A stretch of DNA of 64,000 nt. It comes from Trichuris trichiura. Its lineage: Eukaryota; Nematoda; Enoplea; Trichinellida; Trichuridae. The stretch is taken from positions 310,001-374,000 of the forward strand of contig JBAJFE010000045.1 of assembly GCA_037903355.1 (NCBI GenBank). The letters are read 5' to 3'. The notes under the pieces are model-generated. The model had not been told where the DNA came from and ran no database searches. It saw only the letters and a program-made list of their open reading frames with translations. Below are positions 44,868 through 58,115 of the stretch, piece by piece (positions within the stretch are counted from its first letter, which is position 1; the number at the start of each line of letters is the position of its first letter). The translations under genes were made by a program, and so were the position numbers.

Positions 44868-47205
44868 CTACTCTTCTTTCTTTTTTTCTTTTTCATCCTT
44901 TTTGCTACGCTCCCGACTTCCTTCGCGTTGGTGATTTTCGGATAAGCTCATGGAAGTTTGCATACTTTCGGGAAGTTGATCAGGCGCCAGAGTATAGCAT
45001 GATTTGGCTATCTGATTGGGGTCAATAACCTTAAAATTCAAAGCATCAAATCATACAAGTCTCTTGGATGCAGAGCGAAAATACTATTACCTCGAATGGT
45101 TCAGATATGGCAACTAAGCAACGGTTACGTCTACTGAAGCAACCAAGAAGGTATGTTCCCGCCGGTGGGATATATCTCTGCTTGAACAAAATGTTCTGGA
45201 CAATTCCACGTTCCGTAATGGCCTCTTCCCAAGAGGTTAACATGTAACCATAAGTGATCACGTCTCGGTCATTGGCAAAAGTCATCTGCAAAGAGAGGCA
45301 AAAGTTAAGCTTAAACATGCTTTAGCGGTCAATGCAAACCTGGTAAACGCCAATCCAATCCCACAGCCCGGGAACGTAGTTTGCATTTTGAATATAGCGG
45401 CAAACATTGCTTCTACCAACAAGCCAACAAGTACCTTTGGAGCATGACGGCGACTCAAACACGATGGGCAGCGAACTGCTCTCCAAAAGGTAAGACTTAA
45501 AAGAAACTTTTACTCAACTCTACAGCTGCCACCTACTGAAAGTTACTCCTTTCGGAAACTTCCCTCCAGTAAAACTATTTTAAACAGAGTTATGACATGA
45601 CACTGAGTGTTACCTTTTGAGACCAGCAACAACTACTGGCTAAAGTACGACAAACTACCTATTCTTATTTCTAGTGAGTCGCAGCTTGCAGGAATGAATA
45701 GTGACACAGTATCGATAGTAGTGAAGTAATATACCGTTATCATTAGAGTGTTTGAAACTGGTTTGTGATCACTGCAGAGTACATTCATAAAGGGGCCGTA
45801 TTGAAAACTAAAAATTTCCAACGGGAACCCGGGCTTCTGCCGCGAATCAACGGCTTTACGGTACAGTACACGGTCGCAATATGAAGGTAAACGCCTGAAA
45901 AAGATCTGTAGAGAAACGTTGACAAGTGACGCCATGCTGTTACGAGAGATCAAACTGAGAGGTACCGGGAAGATACTTGTAAGTTGGGTTGAAATTAATG
46001 CTATCTTCGACATATTCGTGAAAGGCGAGCTTCGCTCGACGTAATATTGTCAGCTGAAACAGTTAGCTTTGCATTTCTGCTAGAGATAATGGCAAGTACT
46101 TGATCATAGTCTAGGAGTTTCGAAAAGTGTTTTTCCTCAATTAAATTCATGGCTTCGTCCGATGCAACCCGATGCACCCGAAAGTTCATATCACCAAACC
46201 ACAAGACGTAACTAAAACAAATTTGAATTTAAAAACAACCGAAACCGCATCATTTCAATTACTCATAGTCCCCTGGCAGCTTGGCGTCGGAGAGGCGGCA
46301 CTTTTCGGTGATCAAGTTGTATTCCTGCCAAACGGTTAGCAATTAAATTACTGGCAAACTGCTGTAGGAATTTCGTGTTACCCAAATGCGGTAGTCGGCA
46401 TTGTTAGGATCGGGGTTGAGGTGAGAATTGACAAGAACGACATTTACGCCATCGCCAACAAAAATTTTTGCACAAATGGCACCTTTATGACCCTGAAGGG
46501 AGGAACATGCGAAAGCATTACAACAAGCAAACACATACCAAGTATCCATTGAAACCCGTTTTAACGTATTTAACTTCAACCTTCCTCACATACTGAAGCA
46601 CTGGCCGTCTTATGAATACAATCAGTATCATGCCTACCATCTGAAGGCGGCCTGACTAAACAAGTTTGAAAACAATGCAACCAGCAACAAGAAAATTTCC
46701 AAACCAAATATTACCAGATTAAAGGTGAGTCTTCCAAAGCCACGAGACGCATAGAATCGCTCGAATACATCAGGCCATGATTTCTTTTGCAATAATGAGT
46801 TGGCGATGTAACAGCTTGGAATGTAACCGACTTCTTGTAGCCTAAATAACAAGCAAAAGTGAATTAGCTCTCTCGAGCCAGTGAGAACGAGCAAGCACTG
46901 TTACCCCACAACAATCATGTCAAAGTCAAGGTGCACACTGTCGTCAGGGTAAAACATTCGCGGATGAAAATTGCTGGGGGGAGTTAAAACTCTGTGCACA
47001 TTATAGGTGATAATTTGCGTCCTGTAAGTAATAAGAATAAATCCATGAACAAAAAGGATTAGATAAACAAAGCATACTTCCAATAGAAAGGTAGTATTCC
47101 TTCAAATCCTTCACTCGGAAGACCACCGGATACTTTTGGCGCTTTGAGCTCAGGGAGATTACAATGACACGTTTCCGATTTCGAAGCAGAATACTGTTCC
47201 GTCAT
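44868..47205 (-). CDS. inositol polyphosphate 5-phosphatase with SKICH domain (INPP5K/PIPP-like)
   Basis: Enzymes of this family remove the 5-phosphate from PI(4,5)P2, PI(3,4,5)P3 and related lipids at membranes. The minus-strand exons are 47205-47078, 47021-46905, 46841-46715, 46655-46539, 46492-46382, 46324-46263, 46211-46100, 46053-45944, 45894-45735, 45495-45340, 45285-45091 and 45029-44868, giving about 518 residues with all phases consistent. Catalytic signatures in order are IITYNVHRV, GLQEV, GHKGAICAKIF with NSHL, LWFGDMNFRV, INFNPTYKYLPGTSQFDLS, LPSYCDRVLYR and SDHKPV. The usual Trp of the WCDR motif is Tyr. The SKICH domain follows (PGLWDWIGVYQ, then YIPPAGTYLLGCFSRRNRCL). The protein ends in a very basic Lys/Glu tail. 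A small extra exon near 45640-45690 cannot be excluded. The SKICH module targets the human relatives INPP5K and PIPP to membranes. Confidence 0.92.
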
Positions 47206-48600
47206 CTCTAGCCTTATACCGAATCAGGCAAATAAGGGACAGGCTACAAGCAAGGACTGAAGCTTAACCTCCGCAAGGCAAAAAGGGAAAAAACGTAATT
47301 GCATAAGACGAAAGTACAGCCTTCCGCTCACCACCGCAAGTGTGGCATCTGAAACTGAGGCAGCAAACTGACCCCAACTTTCTATAATTTAAAGTGATCA
47401 TTTTAAAGTAAACTTGCATTGCTTTAACACCTCTACCAACTTTACATAGACAAACAGTTTACCATCACCTCGGAAATTAAGAGAAAATGGAAAGCTGTCT
47501 GTTTGCTTACAATCAGTGGACTTTGCTCTCTGCACGGATTAACCTAGGTAAGCTAAAGCAACGCACGGAATAAACTTCTTTTCGCTGACCCAGAAGCAGA
47601 CAATAGCAAAAGCAAAGCATGCATATTCTGGATGCAACCGCATCTTTGGACGAAACGCTTTTTCGCATGTTTAAAAGTGCACAACGTTCAAACTGTTTAT
47701 GGGGCTTCGCTGCGGTGTAATGTCCTCAAGTCCGAAGCGATAAAATGCTTTTCGACATTAGCATCTTGCCATAGAAGGCAAAGAAAATGGCTACAATGAA
47801 GAATAACTTATTCCTGTTGCCTCAGGGGTGTCCTTATCGAATTTGTTTGGAATGACGGCTTTACACCGGTTGACCGAGTCAGGGCTAAAGCCATGGCTGA
47901 GATGTGTCCATTGCAATTGGAAAAACTGTCTTCCCTCGTGTTATCCTATTTTACTACTCCACTAACTGCTGCGCTACGGTCGAGAGATGCAGCTGCGTAC
48001 TTACTATAGAAAAATGTGCTGTGCAGTTCATGAACGAAAGATCGACTATTCTTCTGTTTTTTCTGACCGTCAATTGTTGCCAATAAAGAATAGTTCTGCA
48101 ACAGGCAGATCTTGCCAGTTTTGTCAACGCAGTAAAATTCGTGCGTACATTTCTTTCCAAGCTCTGAAGATGTACTGTATTTTTTCGTGTATCTGTTCTT
48201 GTTGTATACATACATAACTATTTGTGTGCTTTGCTTACAATTAACGGGTTCAGCCTGCTTAAAAAAATATGGAATTTACTTCCGACTCCTTTAAGTTAGA
48301 AGCATGCTCTTGGGTTGACGCGCGAGCTAGCAATCCAGGCGAGCGAGCTAACAGAGCAAATCTTTAAAAACGATGAACACTAAAACGCAAAGGTAATCAT
48401 GTTCACGCAGCAACGAAACGGCTGCGTCGTACTAGAAAACGCAGGTATACCCTGCCGGATCGCACGTCATAGATTCTGTAGTGCATCGCAAAGTCATTTG
48501 AAGCTAAGTTTGAGAGATGAATTAAGATCGCACTAAGGTCACTTAAGCCATTACTGCATTGAGCTTTCAGTTCGAATTAAGCAAATAGGTTACCAACATT
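47206..48600. other. intergenic region upstream of the 5-phosphatase gene
   Basis: Presumed promoter of the minus-strand 5-phosphatase gene at its left edge. Short overlapping frames near 47950-48215 on both strands have no support. Nothing else is seen. Confidence 0.4.
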
Positions 48601-49345
48601 TCCTCTCTTCATCTACGTTTGTGCCGGACGAAACATTGTTACCTGCACATTCGAATACTGTAATCGCATTTGATTTGGTGACGTCTCCGTCGGCTGTTCT
48701 GCTTTGGTTTCTGTATCCGTTCTTGTGTGTATAACTCACTTAAGAGTTGTATAAAAAACAGAACTAATGCAGCAGAAAGCTAGTCTTTAGGCTTTGGATG
48801 TGTTCATGTGTGTACAGCCCACTTAAGGGTTGTATAAAGAGCAGGTCTAGAGCAGCAAGACGCCAAGCGCGAAACGCGCCGTGAGCGGTAAGTTTATTGT
48901 TTTGCGTTCGTATGCAATTGTAGCGGTATCTTGAACCGACTACTAAAGAAGGTTTTACTCTGCGTACTGTACCCAAGTCGAGATTACTAAGTACAACCTG
49001 GGAAAAGGCTGCTTGGGCCGAGGTTCACTACAGCATCATGTATTTGCACTTTTCGAAAGTCGTAGCTTCTCACCCCTTTCCCCTGTCACTGTTCTTTAGC
49101 CCAAGAGCGATTTTTCCGTAAAATTTTTACGGGTTGACGCTTCACCCGAGGCAGTTCCTTAACGCATGCAGAACCCTTCAGCGACCCTCCGCACTCACCT
49201 TCTCCCCTGTGCCTAGTGGGACCTGCTGTAAAGTTTCCTAAATCACCCTTGGAATGCCAACTACCCGCTTGAAAAACACGATTGTCAACAATGACTCCTA
49301 TTGATAGCCTTTTTTTGCACCATCCTTCTGTGAATTTGAGATCCG
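48600..49345. repeat. LTR-like direct repeat, left copy
   Basis: Diverged direct repeat of 54880-55445. Matching words include CATTCNANTACTGTA (48650 and 54908), GTGTGTACARCC followed by GGGTTGTATAAAGARCAGGT (48805 and 54981), and CTGTAAAGTTTCCTAAATC (49213 and 55365, with changes). The TATAAA box is followed some 60-80 bp later by a splice-donor-like GGTRAGTT. This copy also holds an internal partial duplication around 48711-48850. The pair brackets the copia polyprotein, as LTRs would, but the spacing to the coding region on the right is large. Confidence 0.55.
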
Positions 49346-50600
49346 TTAGCATGCATTTAACACGCGTACAAGTTTTATAAATAGCAACTGTTGGTGTTCA
49401 GTGAGGAGCTGCAATGCTTTGTCGCATACGGTCTGACGTAGGATGCAGGCTGCCTTGCATAGTACATCTGGCTGAGCGAACGTGTACGAACGATTTCAGC
49501 ACTATAGTGCGTGAGCGTAATAGTGCGCATGTACTGGTTGCTGTAGAAGTGAATATAAGGGATGCTACATCACTTTATTAAAAATAAGCTCCTATTTAGT
49601 AGCGCATACGTACCACTTTTGTAAGTGTAGAATATTCTTACTCGCGTATTCATCCATTGTACTGGTGTAAGACTATCTGTGGATAAGATTTCAGTAGCTC
49701 TGCCGTTTATTTACAATTTGCGTTTGTTTATTCAGCAAATCTGCTAAATGTTTTATCTATGGGAACTACGGTATTCCCTGGCTTTTGCCAGCGTGCACAG
49801 CAGTCACTTTGGGTGATGTTAAACTAGGTCCATACGTATATTTCCATTCCACTGCGATATGCAACCATTCATTCTTTAATTTCTGCATGGCTATTCTTTC
49901 TGAGAACTTTTGTTTTAATAGACCGCGACAATTCGTTGCCAAGTGACAAACTGCAGCAAAGAGGTTGTGCTGCCAGTTGCTTTGGGCATATACGTCGATT
50001 TGTGGCGGCACATTCACGGCGCTACGAAGAGCAGTGATCTTGATATCTGCTTATTCACTATTCTTCCAATTAAAAATGGATTCACAGTGTTCCGGAAAGA
50101 AGCATTGGAGTTTTTTGACCAAGTCAAAGACATTTGCTTAAACATCATTATCGTCAGTTCTGCTCATTCCGGCAGGAGTGCCGACGATATGTTTATAGTG
50201 TTCATTCGCTTTTCCACTCCCTCTTGGTAAGAGGAATGCAACTTTCCGTCCGAATTAGACGTTATGCTTGAAGTACAATAACGATATGTTGCCCTCAATT
50301 TTGTAATAAAGGAATGGGCGCGAAATTTTAGCGTTTGTAACTGATAAGGCGAAATTTGCATAACGCACCTGAACCAGAATGATGTCCTCGTTATTCCTTC
50401 TTAAGCGGCTTCCCAGCAGCACCCAGTTAGTGTTCCACACGGACTCTTGCAGATGTTCTACCGCTCTCTCTTTTTCAGTTTAGACTGCCTACCTTGTTCT
50501 GTTCGCACGTATTAAACAATAAAAAACGTTATGGACCCAGAACGCATCAGTGCTCAGAGTAGCTCATAGGCGCAGTACCTTTCCGTCGACGGACACATCA
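49346..50600. other. presumed leader/gag region of the copia element, unrecognisable
   Basis: If the repeats are LTRs, this 1.25 kb is where gag should lie. I find no readable gag or zinc-knuckle sequence, only short frames such as 49943-50230. Confidence 0.35.
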
Positions 50601-50605
50601 GGTCA

Positions 50606-53600
50606 GTGAAAAGGAAACAGAGAAGTGTTCACCCCTGCAGCATGCTCGCTTTGTATGGGACTCCTGCAGGCCACAGGTTGAGCAGTTGGATTATCGGTTC
50701 TGGAGCAATGCACCACATGTGCCCTGACGAACGATACTTCACCCTGGACAAGACTGACACTGCAAACGTGCAAGTTTGCACTGCCGATCGATCGACAACG
50801 CTAGCAGCCAGAAGAGGCACAGTTGCTGTAAAATTATTACATAACAAAGGGATATTGAATGAATTCGTTGCCCACAATAGTATGCTCATACCCTGGATCA
50901 AACAGGGAGTTTTATCCGTAAGACAAATGGTTGACAACAATCAAAGAATCGTCTTTGGCAGACGAGGCTGTCGCATCTGCGATGAACATGGTAACTTGCT
51001 GATTGAAGCACGGCGGCAAGGACGCCTGTACGTTGCAAGAACAGTGCAGAAGTACTCAACAAAGCGCAGAGAGCCCAATGAGACTGCTGACTGTATGAAA
51101 CCAAGTGTCGATCGATGGCATCAACGGATAATGCACGTGAGCTAAAGGCGTATCCTTCAAATGGTGAGAAAGCAAGTTGCAAGAGGCCTCGATTGCAGCG
51201 TAACAAGAGACTCGAACTATGAGGACTGCCAAAGGGTAAGTCGATCCGACAACCGCTCTGACGTTAGCAGATGAAGAAGTAAACATTGCATCACGCCCAC
51301 TTGACCTTGTGCGTTGCGACCTGATGGGACCAATGGACACTCTCAGTCTGGGAAAGGCAAGATAGGTTCTTACATTCATGAATGATGTCACACGCTGCGT
51401 AAGAGTGTACTTTTTGAGCAACAAAGGAAGCGTGTTGCTCGTATTTAAAACGTGGCTGATTGAAGCAGAAAAGCAATCCCAAAGAAGCCTGAAAAAAGTA
51501 CATACTGATAATGGTCTGGAATTCCGCTCAAAGGTCTGGGAAACATTCTGTTTGGCAACAGATATCTTTCCTGAACGTACTGTCGCTTACAAGCCGCAGC
51601 AAAATGGTGTAGCAGAATGCATGAACCGTACGCTTTAGGACCTGGTTCGAAGCACGATGACTGGTGCAACATGGGCAGAATTGATGTAAACAGCAACGTA
51701 CACTGGAAACGGAGTAGCGAACAGGCATAATGAACTGAAAACGCCTTAGGAACTATGGTTCAACAAAAAGCACAGTCTCTGACATCTCAGAACTTGCGGT
51801 TGCCAAGTTAATGTTCACATCCCAACTCAAAAAAAGAAATTCAAACTTGGTCCCTAAGCATACAAAGATTATCTTGTCGGATACGCGATGAAGGGCAAAG
51901 GTTGGCGGAAATGGGTCCCCGAATTACAGCGAGTTGTTGAATCGTGGGATTGTACGTTTCTCGAAAAAGAAAAAAGCCCGCATGCAAGTCTCAATAAGAA
52001 CAACAAGGAAGTTGTCTTCGCAGGATTAGACAGTAGGGCTGATGTTCTCCCCAGTGCTGGTGAAGCTGACAAGAATGGACCTGAACCATGTTTTCCTAAG
52101 GAAGGTCAGGAACGGTAACATCATCAGAACTTCTGTCAAGAGAAGTACGCATTGGAAGGTCATCCAATAATCTTAAGAAATCAAACTCGTACTGCGGATG
52201 TCAATTCAAAGCCAGATGTTAATGGGGTCCTTTTATTTTGTAGAAACAGTACAGAGTCACAGAATCGCTGTAATATCTTTTCTGATAGTTCACCTTGCAA
52301 ACAGCTCAACGTGAACACTCCTGATTCGTATCGTGAGGCAGTAAGTGACACTGAGGGCCCAAGACGGTCGGAGACAATGGAAGAGTTGCCAAAAGGCGTG
52401 AAACCAATTAAGTGCAAATAGGTTTGAAACAAGTTGCCCTTTACAAGGCACGTTTAGTTGCCATTGCCAAAGGCTACTCGTAGCGACAAGTAGATTGTGA
52501 GGATGCATACCATCCACTGTCAAGGTTTGAAATTGTTAGATTATTAATCGCTGTTGGAGTGAGCACAAAATGGAAAATTGACCAATTCGACGTTAGAAAC
52601 GCATGCCTGCATGCAACATTGAAGGAAACGATTTGCACGGAACCTCCTGAAAGGTTCCTGCCACATGGAAAGAAGAATATGTATTGTCAACTGACGAAAA
52701 GTCTTTACGGGCTGAAGCAAAGTGGACGGTGTCGGAACGAACACGTAAACGCGTGTTTGAAAAAGATAGGATTCCAACGAAACCAAATGGACCCATGCGT
52801 ATACACGCTCACGTTAGAAGAAGGGCGCTTCATATTATGAGTTTACGTCGACGATGTGTTGCTCATATCAGAGAATGACAAAGCCAGAGAAAAGCCAAAG
52901 CACCTCCTAAATAATAATTTTGAATGCAAGCACATAGGTAAGGTCACGCATTTTCTTCGGCGTCAAGTTTAGTCATGGTAGCGACGGAAGCGTTACACTA
53001 TCCCAGCAGCTGTATATACGACTCCTCTTGCAACTATTCGTTTGCAAGACGCAAAGGATGCTACACACGGATGGAAGTGAGACGATTTTTCTGGAAAAGG
53101 ATCAGGCGGGAGACATTAAAGCGAACGTGCCTTACGAAAAGCTATTTGGTAGCTTACTATAACTTGCCCAAAGAGCCAGACCAGACATTTCCTTTGCTGT
53201 TGGAAAGCTGTGAAGTGTTGCAGCAAATTCACAGCGGAACAATGGAATTTAGCTAAGCAAGTTTTGCGTTACTTAAAAGAGACTAGGGAGATCGGTATAA
53301 TATGCCTACATTCAGACAAGCCACTGACAGCCTACGCTGATGCCAACCGGGCGTCCCGTAGCGGAACTAGGAAAAATACTACACGGTACCTCGTGCTCTT
53401 ATGTGGAAGGCCTAATAATTTGGAAAAGCACAAAGTATACGGTTACAGCGTTAAGCACCACGGAAGCAGAGTACTTGGGAATCAGCGAATGCTCAGGAGA
53501 AGTACCTTAGGTTAGAGGATTCCGTGAATCTGTCCGACAAGATTCCAAGCTGGTGGCTGAAGCAACAAAGTTTATGTGTAACATTCAGGCTGCGATTGCA

Positions 53601-53798
53601 CATGCGAAGAACTCAGTTGACGAAAGCAGAACCAAACGTATTTCAATAAGATATCACTTCATACGAGAGAAGATCGAAAATGGCACCATTGAACCGATAT
53701 GTGTTCCCACGTTGGTTGTATTTGTACCTGTGTTATGCGTACAGGCGAAGGTTAGAAAATTTGGAACAGTTTACATAAGTTTTTCAAGATGTCGCTAA
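50606..53798 (+). pseudogene. Ty1/copia retrotransposon polyprotein remnant (protease, integrase, RT, RNase H)
   Basis: Domain order protease-integrase-RT-RNase H identifies the copia superfamily. Visible motifs are a protease-like WIIGSGAMHHMC near 50690, the pre-integrase WHQRIMHVS near 51115, integrase CDLMGPM (about 51320), HTDNGLEF (about 51500) and PQQNGVAECMNRT (about 51595). RT shows WKIDQFDVRNACLHATLKE (about 52571), LTKSLYGLKQ (about 52695) and YVDDVLLIS (about 52843). RNase H shows YADANRAS (about 53327), and the end shows IRYHFIREKIENGTIE (about 53645). More than ten stops and several frame changes break it, including a stop just before YVDD. It is an old, inactive copy. The Asp of the protease triad is Gly in WIIGSGA. 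Confidence 0.9.
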
Positions 53799-54879
53799 TG
53801 AAGGCCCATCAGGGGCGACTGCACTGTTGTTATGCTTGTATTAAAGATTGGGTGTGTTTCCAGTTCATGCGGAAACCCTGCGAGTGCAGCGCAACATCCG
53901 GTTGAAAAACTCTTTTCGACCTTTCTGCCTGTACTACTCGCTCGCTAAGTAGCGTTAGCGTTATGCAGGTCTGGATAGTGCTTCCCTATTCATATGGCAG
54001 TCTGCCTGCCCACTGCAGTACGTGTCATTTCAACGTTTGGCTTTTACCTGTAGGATGCTATGCGCATTTGAAGTGTACTTCGAGGAGCCGGTGATAAAGG
54101 CGTCGCGCTGTCGCGACAGCACATAAGTAGACAGCGGAGTCATAGTGGGCGTAGGCAGAACGGGTGAGAATACGCTCTTCTGATGCATCCACAGGACCGC
54201 GTACTTCCGTAGGTTGTGGAGTACGGAGACTCATGCATGAAGCTTATGAACAGTATCGTAGCCGCCATTTCTCAGCAGCAGTGACTTAACCACTTTTCGT
54301 ACCTTCGAATGTTGTGGTTCCGCATAAAAGCTGCTAAATATTACCGCGATGATCTATCACTCCTGGGCGCCCTCAAAAGCGGCAAGCGCAAAGCATAGGC
54401 TGAAAATATAATTTGTGCATGCGACTTTTCCATCGGAATATGTAGTGTAGCAACTTCGACAGCAGCGCGCAGTTGCCTGGACAGAATCGCTTTGTAACCG
54501 CGATTTTCTTTTAATCGCTACCGCTAAATCGCTGCACTGACACAACAATCGTGAAATAGGCTCTAACAGTGTTGACCTGATAGGATTGGTAATACGGCTT
54601 AGCGCTAATAGCCGCTAAGACATGGCGAGCCTTGCTCAATGCGAAAACAGCTAACACAGAACCTACATCTTTCACTTGTGGGCCTTTCACAAGATAGATC
54701 TGATGACATCGTTCGCATTTGCACGGTTTGACGATGCTGTTTTGAAGCGTCTTCATTTGGGAGACTTTTCGGGAAGCAGGTAAATCAGCAGCGTGTATAA
54801 TGAATGCGATTAAGAAAGTAAATGCAAGACGAAACTGCACCCTCTTTGCGGTATATTTTTAAACAACGAAGCAGTTTCC
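53799..54879. other. interval between copia remnant and right LTR-like repeat
   Basis: No gene is recognised. If the right repeat is the 3' LTR, this 1.1 kb would be an unusually long tail or a later insertion. Confidence 0.35.
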
Positions 54880-55445
54880 TGTTACGGCGCCTTTTGCTAA
54901 CCTGCTCATTCAAGTACTGTATTCGTGTTCGTCTTGGTGAGTTGTTGCTTGACTCTTTCGTCTGGTTTTCCCGCCTGTTTGTGTGTACAACCTACATATG
55001 GGTTGTATAAAGAACAGGTCTGGGACAGACAAGCAGCGCGTCATCCTGCAACCGGTGAGTTCAATGTTTTGCGGTCTTGTGGCACTGCGCATTATCAACT
55101 TTTAAATTGTTGTTTCTCAGGTTCTTTATTTCCGCAACACCGAAGTACATCCTCTCTTGCTGCCGTTAGCGAAAAACATTTCCCTTTACTAGCCTTCGGT
55201 CTAAATAAGATGTTTCCGCAGGGCATCTGCCCTCGTGTACTTCAACTAGAGCAGCATTCCTTAAATAGTATTTTCTCCACAGCTTTTTTTCCGGAGCAGT
55301 GTCCCTTAATACATGCGAAAGCTTTCAGCGACCCATTTCATCGCCCGTGTCTAATAAGTCACGTAAAGTTTTCCAAATCCTCCTTGAAAAGTCAACAACC
55401 GTTTGAGAAACACTGTCGTCAACGACGTGTGCTACTGGTAATCTT
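54880..55445. repeat. LTR-like direct repeat, right copy
   Basis: Right partner of 48600-49345, with the conserved block GGGTTGTATAAAGAACAGGT at about 55000. A third, weaker relative of the promoter block follows at about 55480-55530 (TTTGTACGTATTCAGC, then CTTTATATAGAATAAG). Divergence between the copies is roughly 25-30% by eye, in line with the decay of the enclosed polyprotein. Confidence 0.55.
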
Positions 55446-56949
55446 TCGTTGCGTCATCTTTCTTGGGCTTTGTATCTGTTTGTACGTATTCAGCATACCT
55501 TTGAGCTTTATATAGAATAAGTCTTAATATCCAAAGAGAAGATAAGAAGTTTTTGGTCGTGCAGTTTGACAAAGAGCACATCATGCCTTGGATCATAGAC
55601 ACGGCTCAGGGAACGTTTTTGAAAAAACTGAGCACTATAATGAGGGAGTTTAATAATTAAGCCATTGTGTTCGTTGCTGTTTCGCTCGTTTGTGTTTCCC
55701 TCGTTTCTCTTGTTCTACCGCCAAGCTTATGTGGTGCTGACAGTAGAGATCTTCCGTAACTGACCAGGTTTCAGCATGTCGTGCTACAGCACGCCTTCCT
55801 GATCCCTCCCGGCACAGAGGAGGTCCTTTCCTTTATCGATGTTTACTCTGGCGTGAACGTGATCGCCTGTCCAGGGTCCATTCAATGCCTTTTAGTTTTC
55901 GTCGCCCTGTAATAATTCGTAAGTTGTTCCTGTTCCGCTTCATTAACAGAGAACGGTTAAAAGTGATGCGGTTCTTCGTGTCAGAAGCCGTCAACTTGGG
56001 GTGCACCCACTTTCCTTACTTTTGCATATCAGCCGCGGTCCTTAGCCGCCTGCTAACAGTAGAAGCACGCGTCCCTAGCGCTACTCCACGTTCCCTTTGC
56101 GGAAACAGCGGAGTTTTGGTCAAATAGGGTTTTCAAGTCTTCGCCTTGAGATTGCCTTGGGCGTCCTTATCTTGGGCCCTCATAAGCATCGACTTCACTC
56201 TGAAAACGACTGCATCGGTATGAAAAGTCGCTTGCGCTGACAACTGCTTCGCTAGATGCATCACACAGGTCTGAAGCCTTCTGCTGCTGTCTGTCTTAAC
56301 TTAAAACGTAACGCAGAAGTAATTATGCAGATTGTCGGAAAACTGTAGATAAAGAAATATTGTACGAGCAAAAGTAGAGATTTATTTTGAAAGTGAAGCA
56401 GATGTACAGCTGATTTACGATCGCTGTAACGTCGACAGTAGCCTATCGATCTCCAGGAGTTAAAAGGGTGCGGACTTGTCACAAACTATGACAGATATTC
56501 CAGTTACGATTAATTGCTCGTTGATTACATTTAACCGTTCCAATTATGTAGAATTCTAGCTTTTTGTTGTTGAGTACATTGTGCCCAACGTTCCTTAAAA
56601 CCTCTTTCGTTTTTTATGGACTATAGAGACTTAATTGACGCTCAGATTTGCTGCACAGCGATCACATCACCTCATTGAGCAAAATGAGAACCCAATATTA
56701 GCGGAAGAACCCTTTCCAAGCACTTAATACATACTTCTGATTTGATTTTATCAGCCTTTCTGACCTTGCACGTAGCAGTAAAGAAGAGATTTGTGAAATT
56801 CTACCTTACTAAAAATCAGATAAGCTGAATGTTTTCAGGCATACTTGATGGCGAAGGACAAACGCCGTGATGATAACTTCTATGGACCCTGCCTAAGGAA
56901 GCGGGATTTGTTCTGCAGTGTACGAGCAGTAACAAGGTTGTCCACTGCT
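55446..56949. other. interval without an identified gene
   Basis: Frames at 55885-56127 and elsewhere show no family signature. The right end may include the start of the MULE remnant, possibly a FLYWCH-like segment near 56870-56980, but I cannot read it securely. Confidence 0.35.
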
Positions 56950-58115
56950 CGTAAAATTTGGCGAACATAGTCACTTACTAAGCGCAAACACGATGGTTGT
57001 TCTGAAGGCAGTTGAAACTTTGAAAACGCAAGTGAGGTGCTCGCGGAATACGCCATGCCGAATTGTACAGGCCTATAACACCTCCGCTCCAGAAGTCACA
57101 CCTTTGCTTGCTCTCGGCGAACACCCTTTGCTGTATGCTTAAACAAGCGCGACAACGTCATCAAAATGTTGACTCCAGGGTGCTCGCTGAAGCCCATTTC
57201 CTGAAGAACTGCAGAGAACATTAAAGGGAGGACTATTTTTGGCAAAAGGCGCAGCCACTGGTGAACGTGAACAAGCTTGGTCACGCACATGCAGCAATGT
57301 GGATCATGGACGGGACGCTCAAGCCGGCACCCATAGTTTTGTATAGATTTAGACTATTCATGCGCCTGTAGGCTCCCAAATATCTCCATTGGTTTACGCG
57401 TTGATGAGTAGCTAACGCCAAGCGCTTTAGGAGCGTCTAGTTGAAGACATGATAGATGTGGCAGAGGAATACGAGGTACGTCTGAACCCGCAAGTCTTAC
57501 TGACAGATCTTGAACCGGCTGCCATCAGTGCAGTGGAAGGTTAACTCCAAGGTGTTGTGAACAAGATTTGCTTTCCCTTTACATTCGACGATGCTATGAA
57601 TGAAGTCAAGCCGTGACTCTTCGACAAACGGTTGCTGAGAATTGTCTTTCTTTCGTCTGTGGTTGTTCTTTCACACGGCGAGGCAAATCTAGCTCAAAAT
57701 TCAGTCAAGTGGTTTGACAAGCCATAATAGCGCCGATGAAAGCTTCATTTGAAGCTGCGCCACTTATCATTGTTAGCGTGTCTGCTCGCCCGAAGAAGCT
57801 AATGAAGTCACGGAATGGTTTGAAAGCACTTACGTGCATAGACAAATTAGTCGGTGATTGCGCTACTGCCGCCTAGTGGCTGCCTCTTTTATCCCATCGG
57901 TGTATTCGGCGTACGAGTCATGCCCGAGGGTTATCTATGGATTCAGAATATCGTAGAGGCTTGGCGTTGAGGTTGGAAAATTGTCGTGAAAAAAAGTCTA
58001 CATGAGTGTGTATCGTCTGGTAGAAAAATTTCGAAAGGAACAGCGGCGTGTTGAGACCGAATTTTACAGGGTGAACCATTTACTAGCAGGATGCACCCGG
58101 CGGCTTAGCACGACG
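56950..58115 (+). pseudogene. MULE (Mutator-like) transposase remnant
   Basis: Scattered plus-strand frames follow the MULE order. Near 56960-57130 there is a GEHSH-type end and a helix with MVVLKAVETLKTQVRCSRNT. WIMDGTLKPAPIVLYRF at about 57300 is the first catalytic motif (DGT). QVLLTDLEPAAISAVEG at about 57492 gives the second acidic motif. VYRLVEKFRKEQRRVETEFY at about 58008 is the C-terminal helix typical of the family. Many stops and frameshifts intervene. Terminal inverted repeats were not found. These elements are common in animal genomes. The call rests on three ordered motifs. Confidence 0.75.

Noticed and set aside
44819..45028. Plus-strand 69-codon frame.
   Set aside because: Exact antisense of the last exon of the 5-phosphatase gene.
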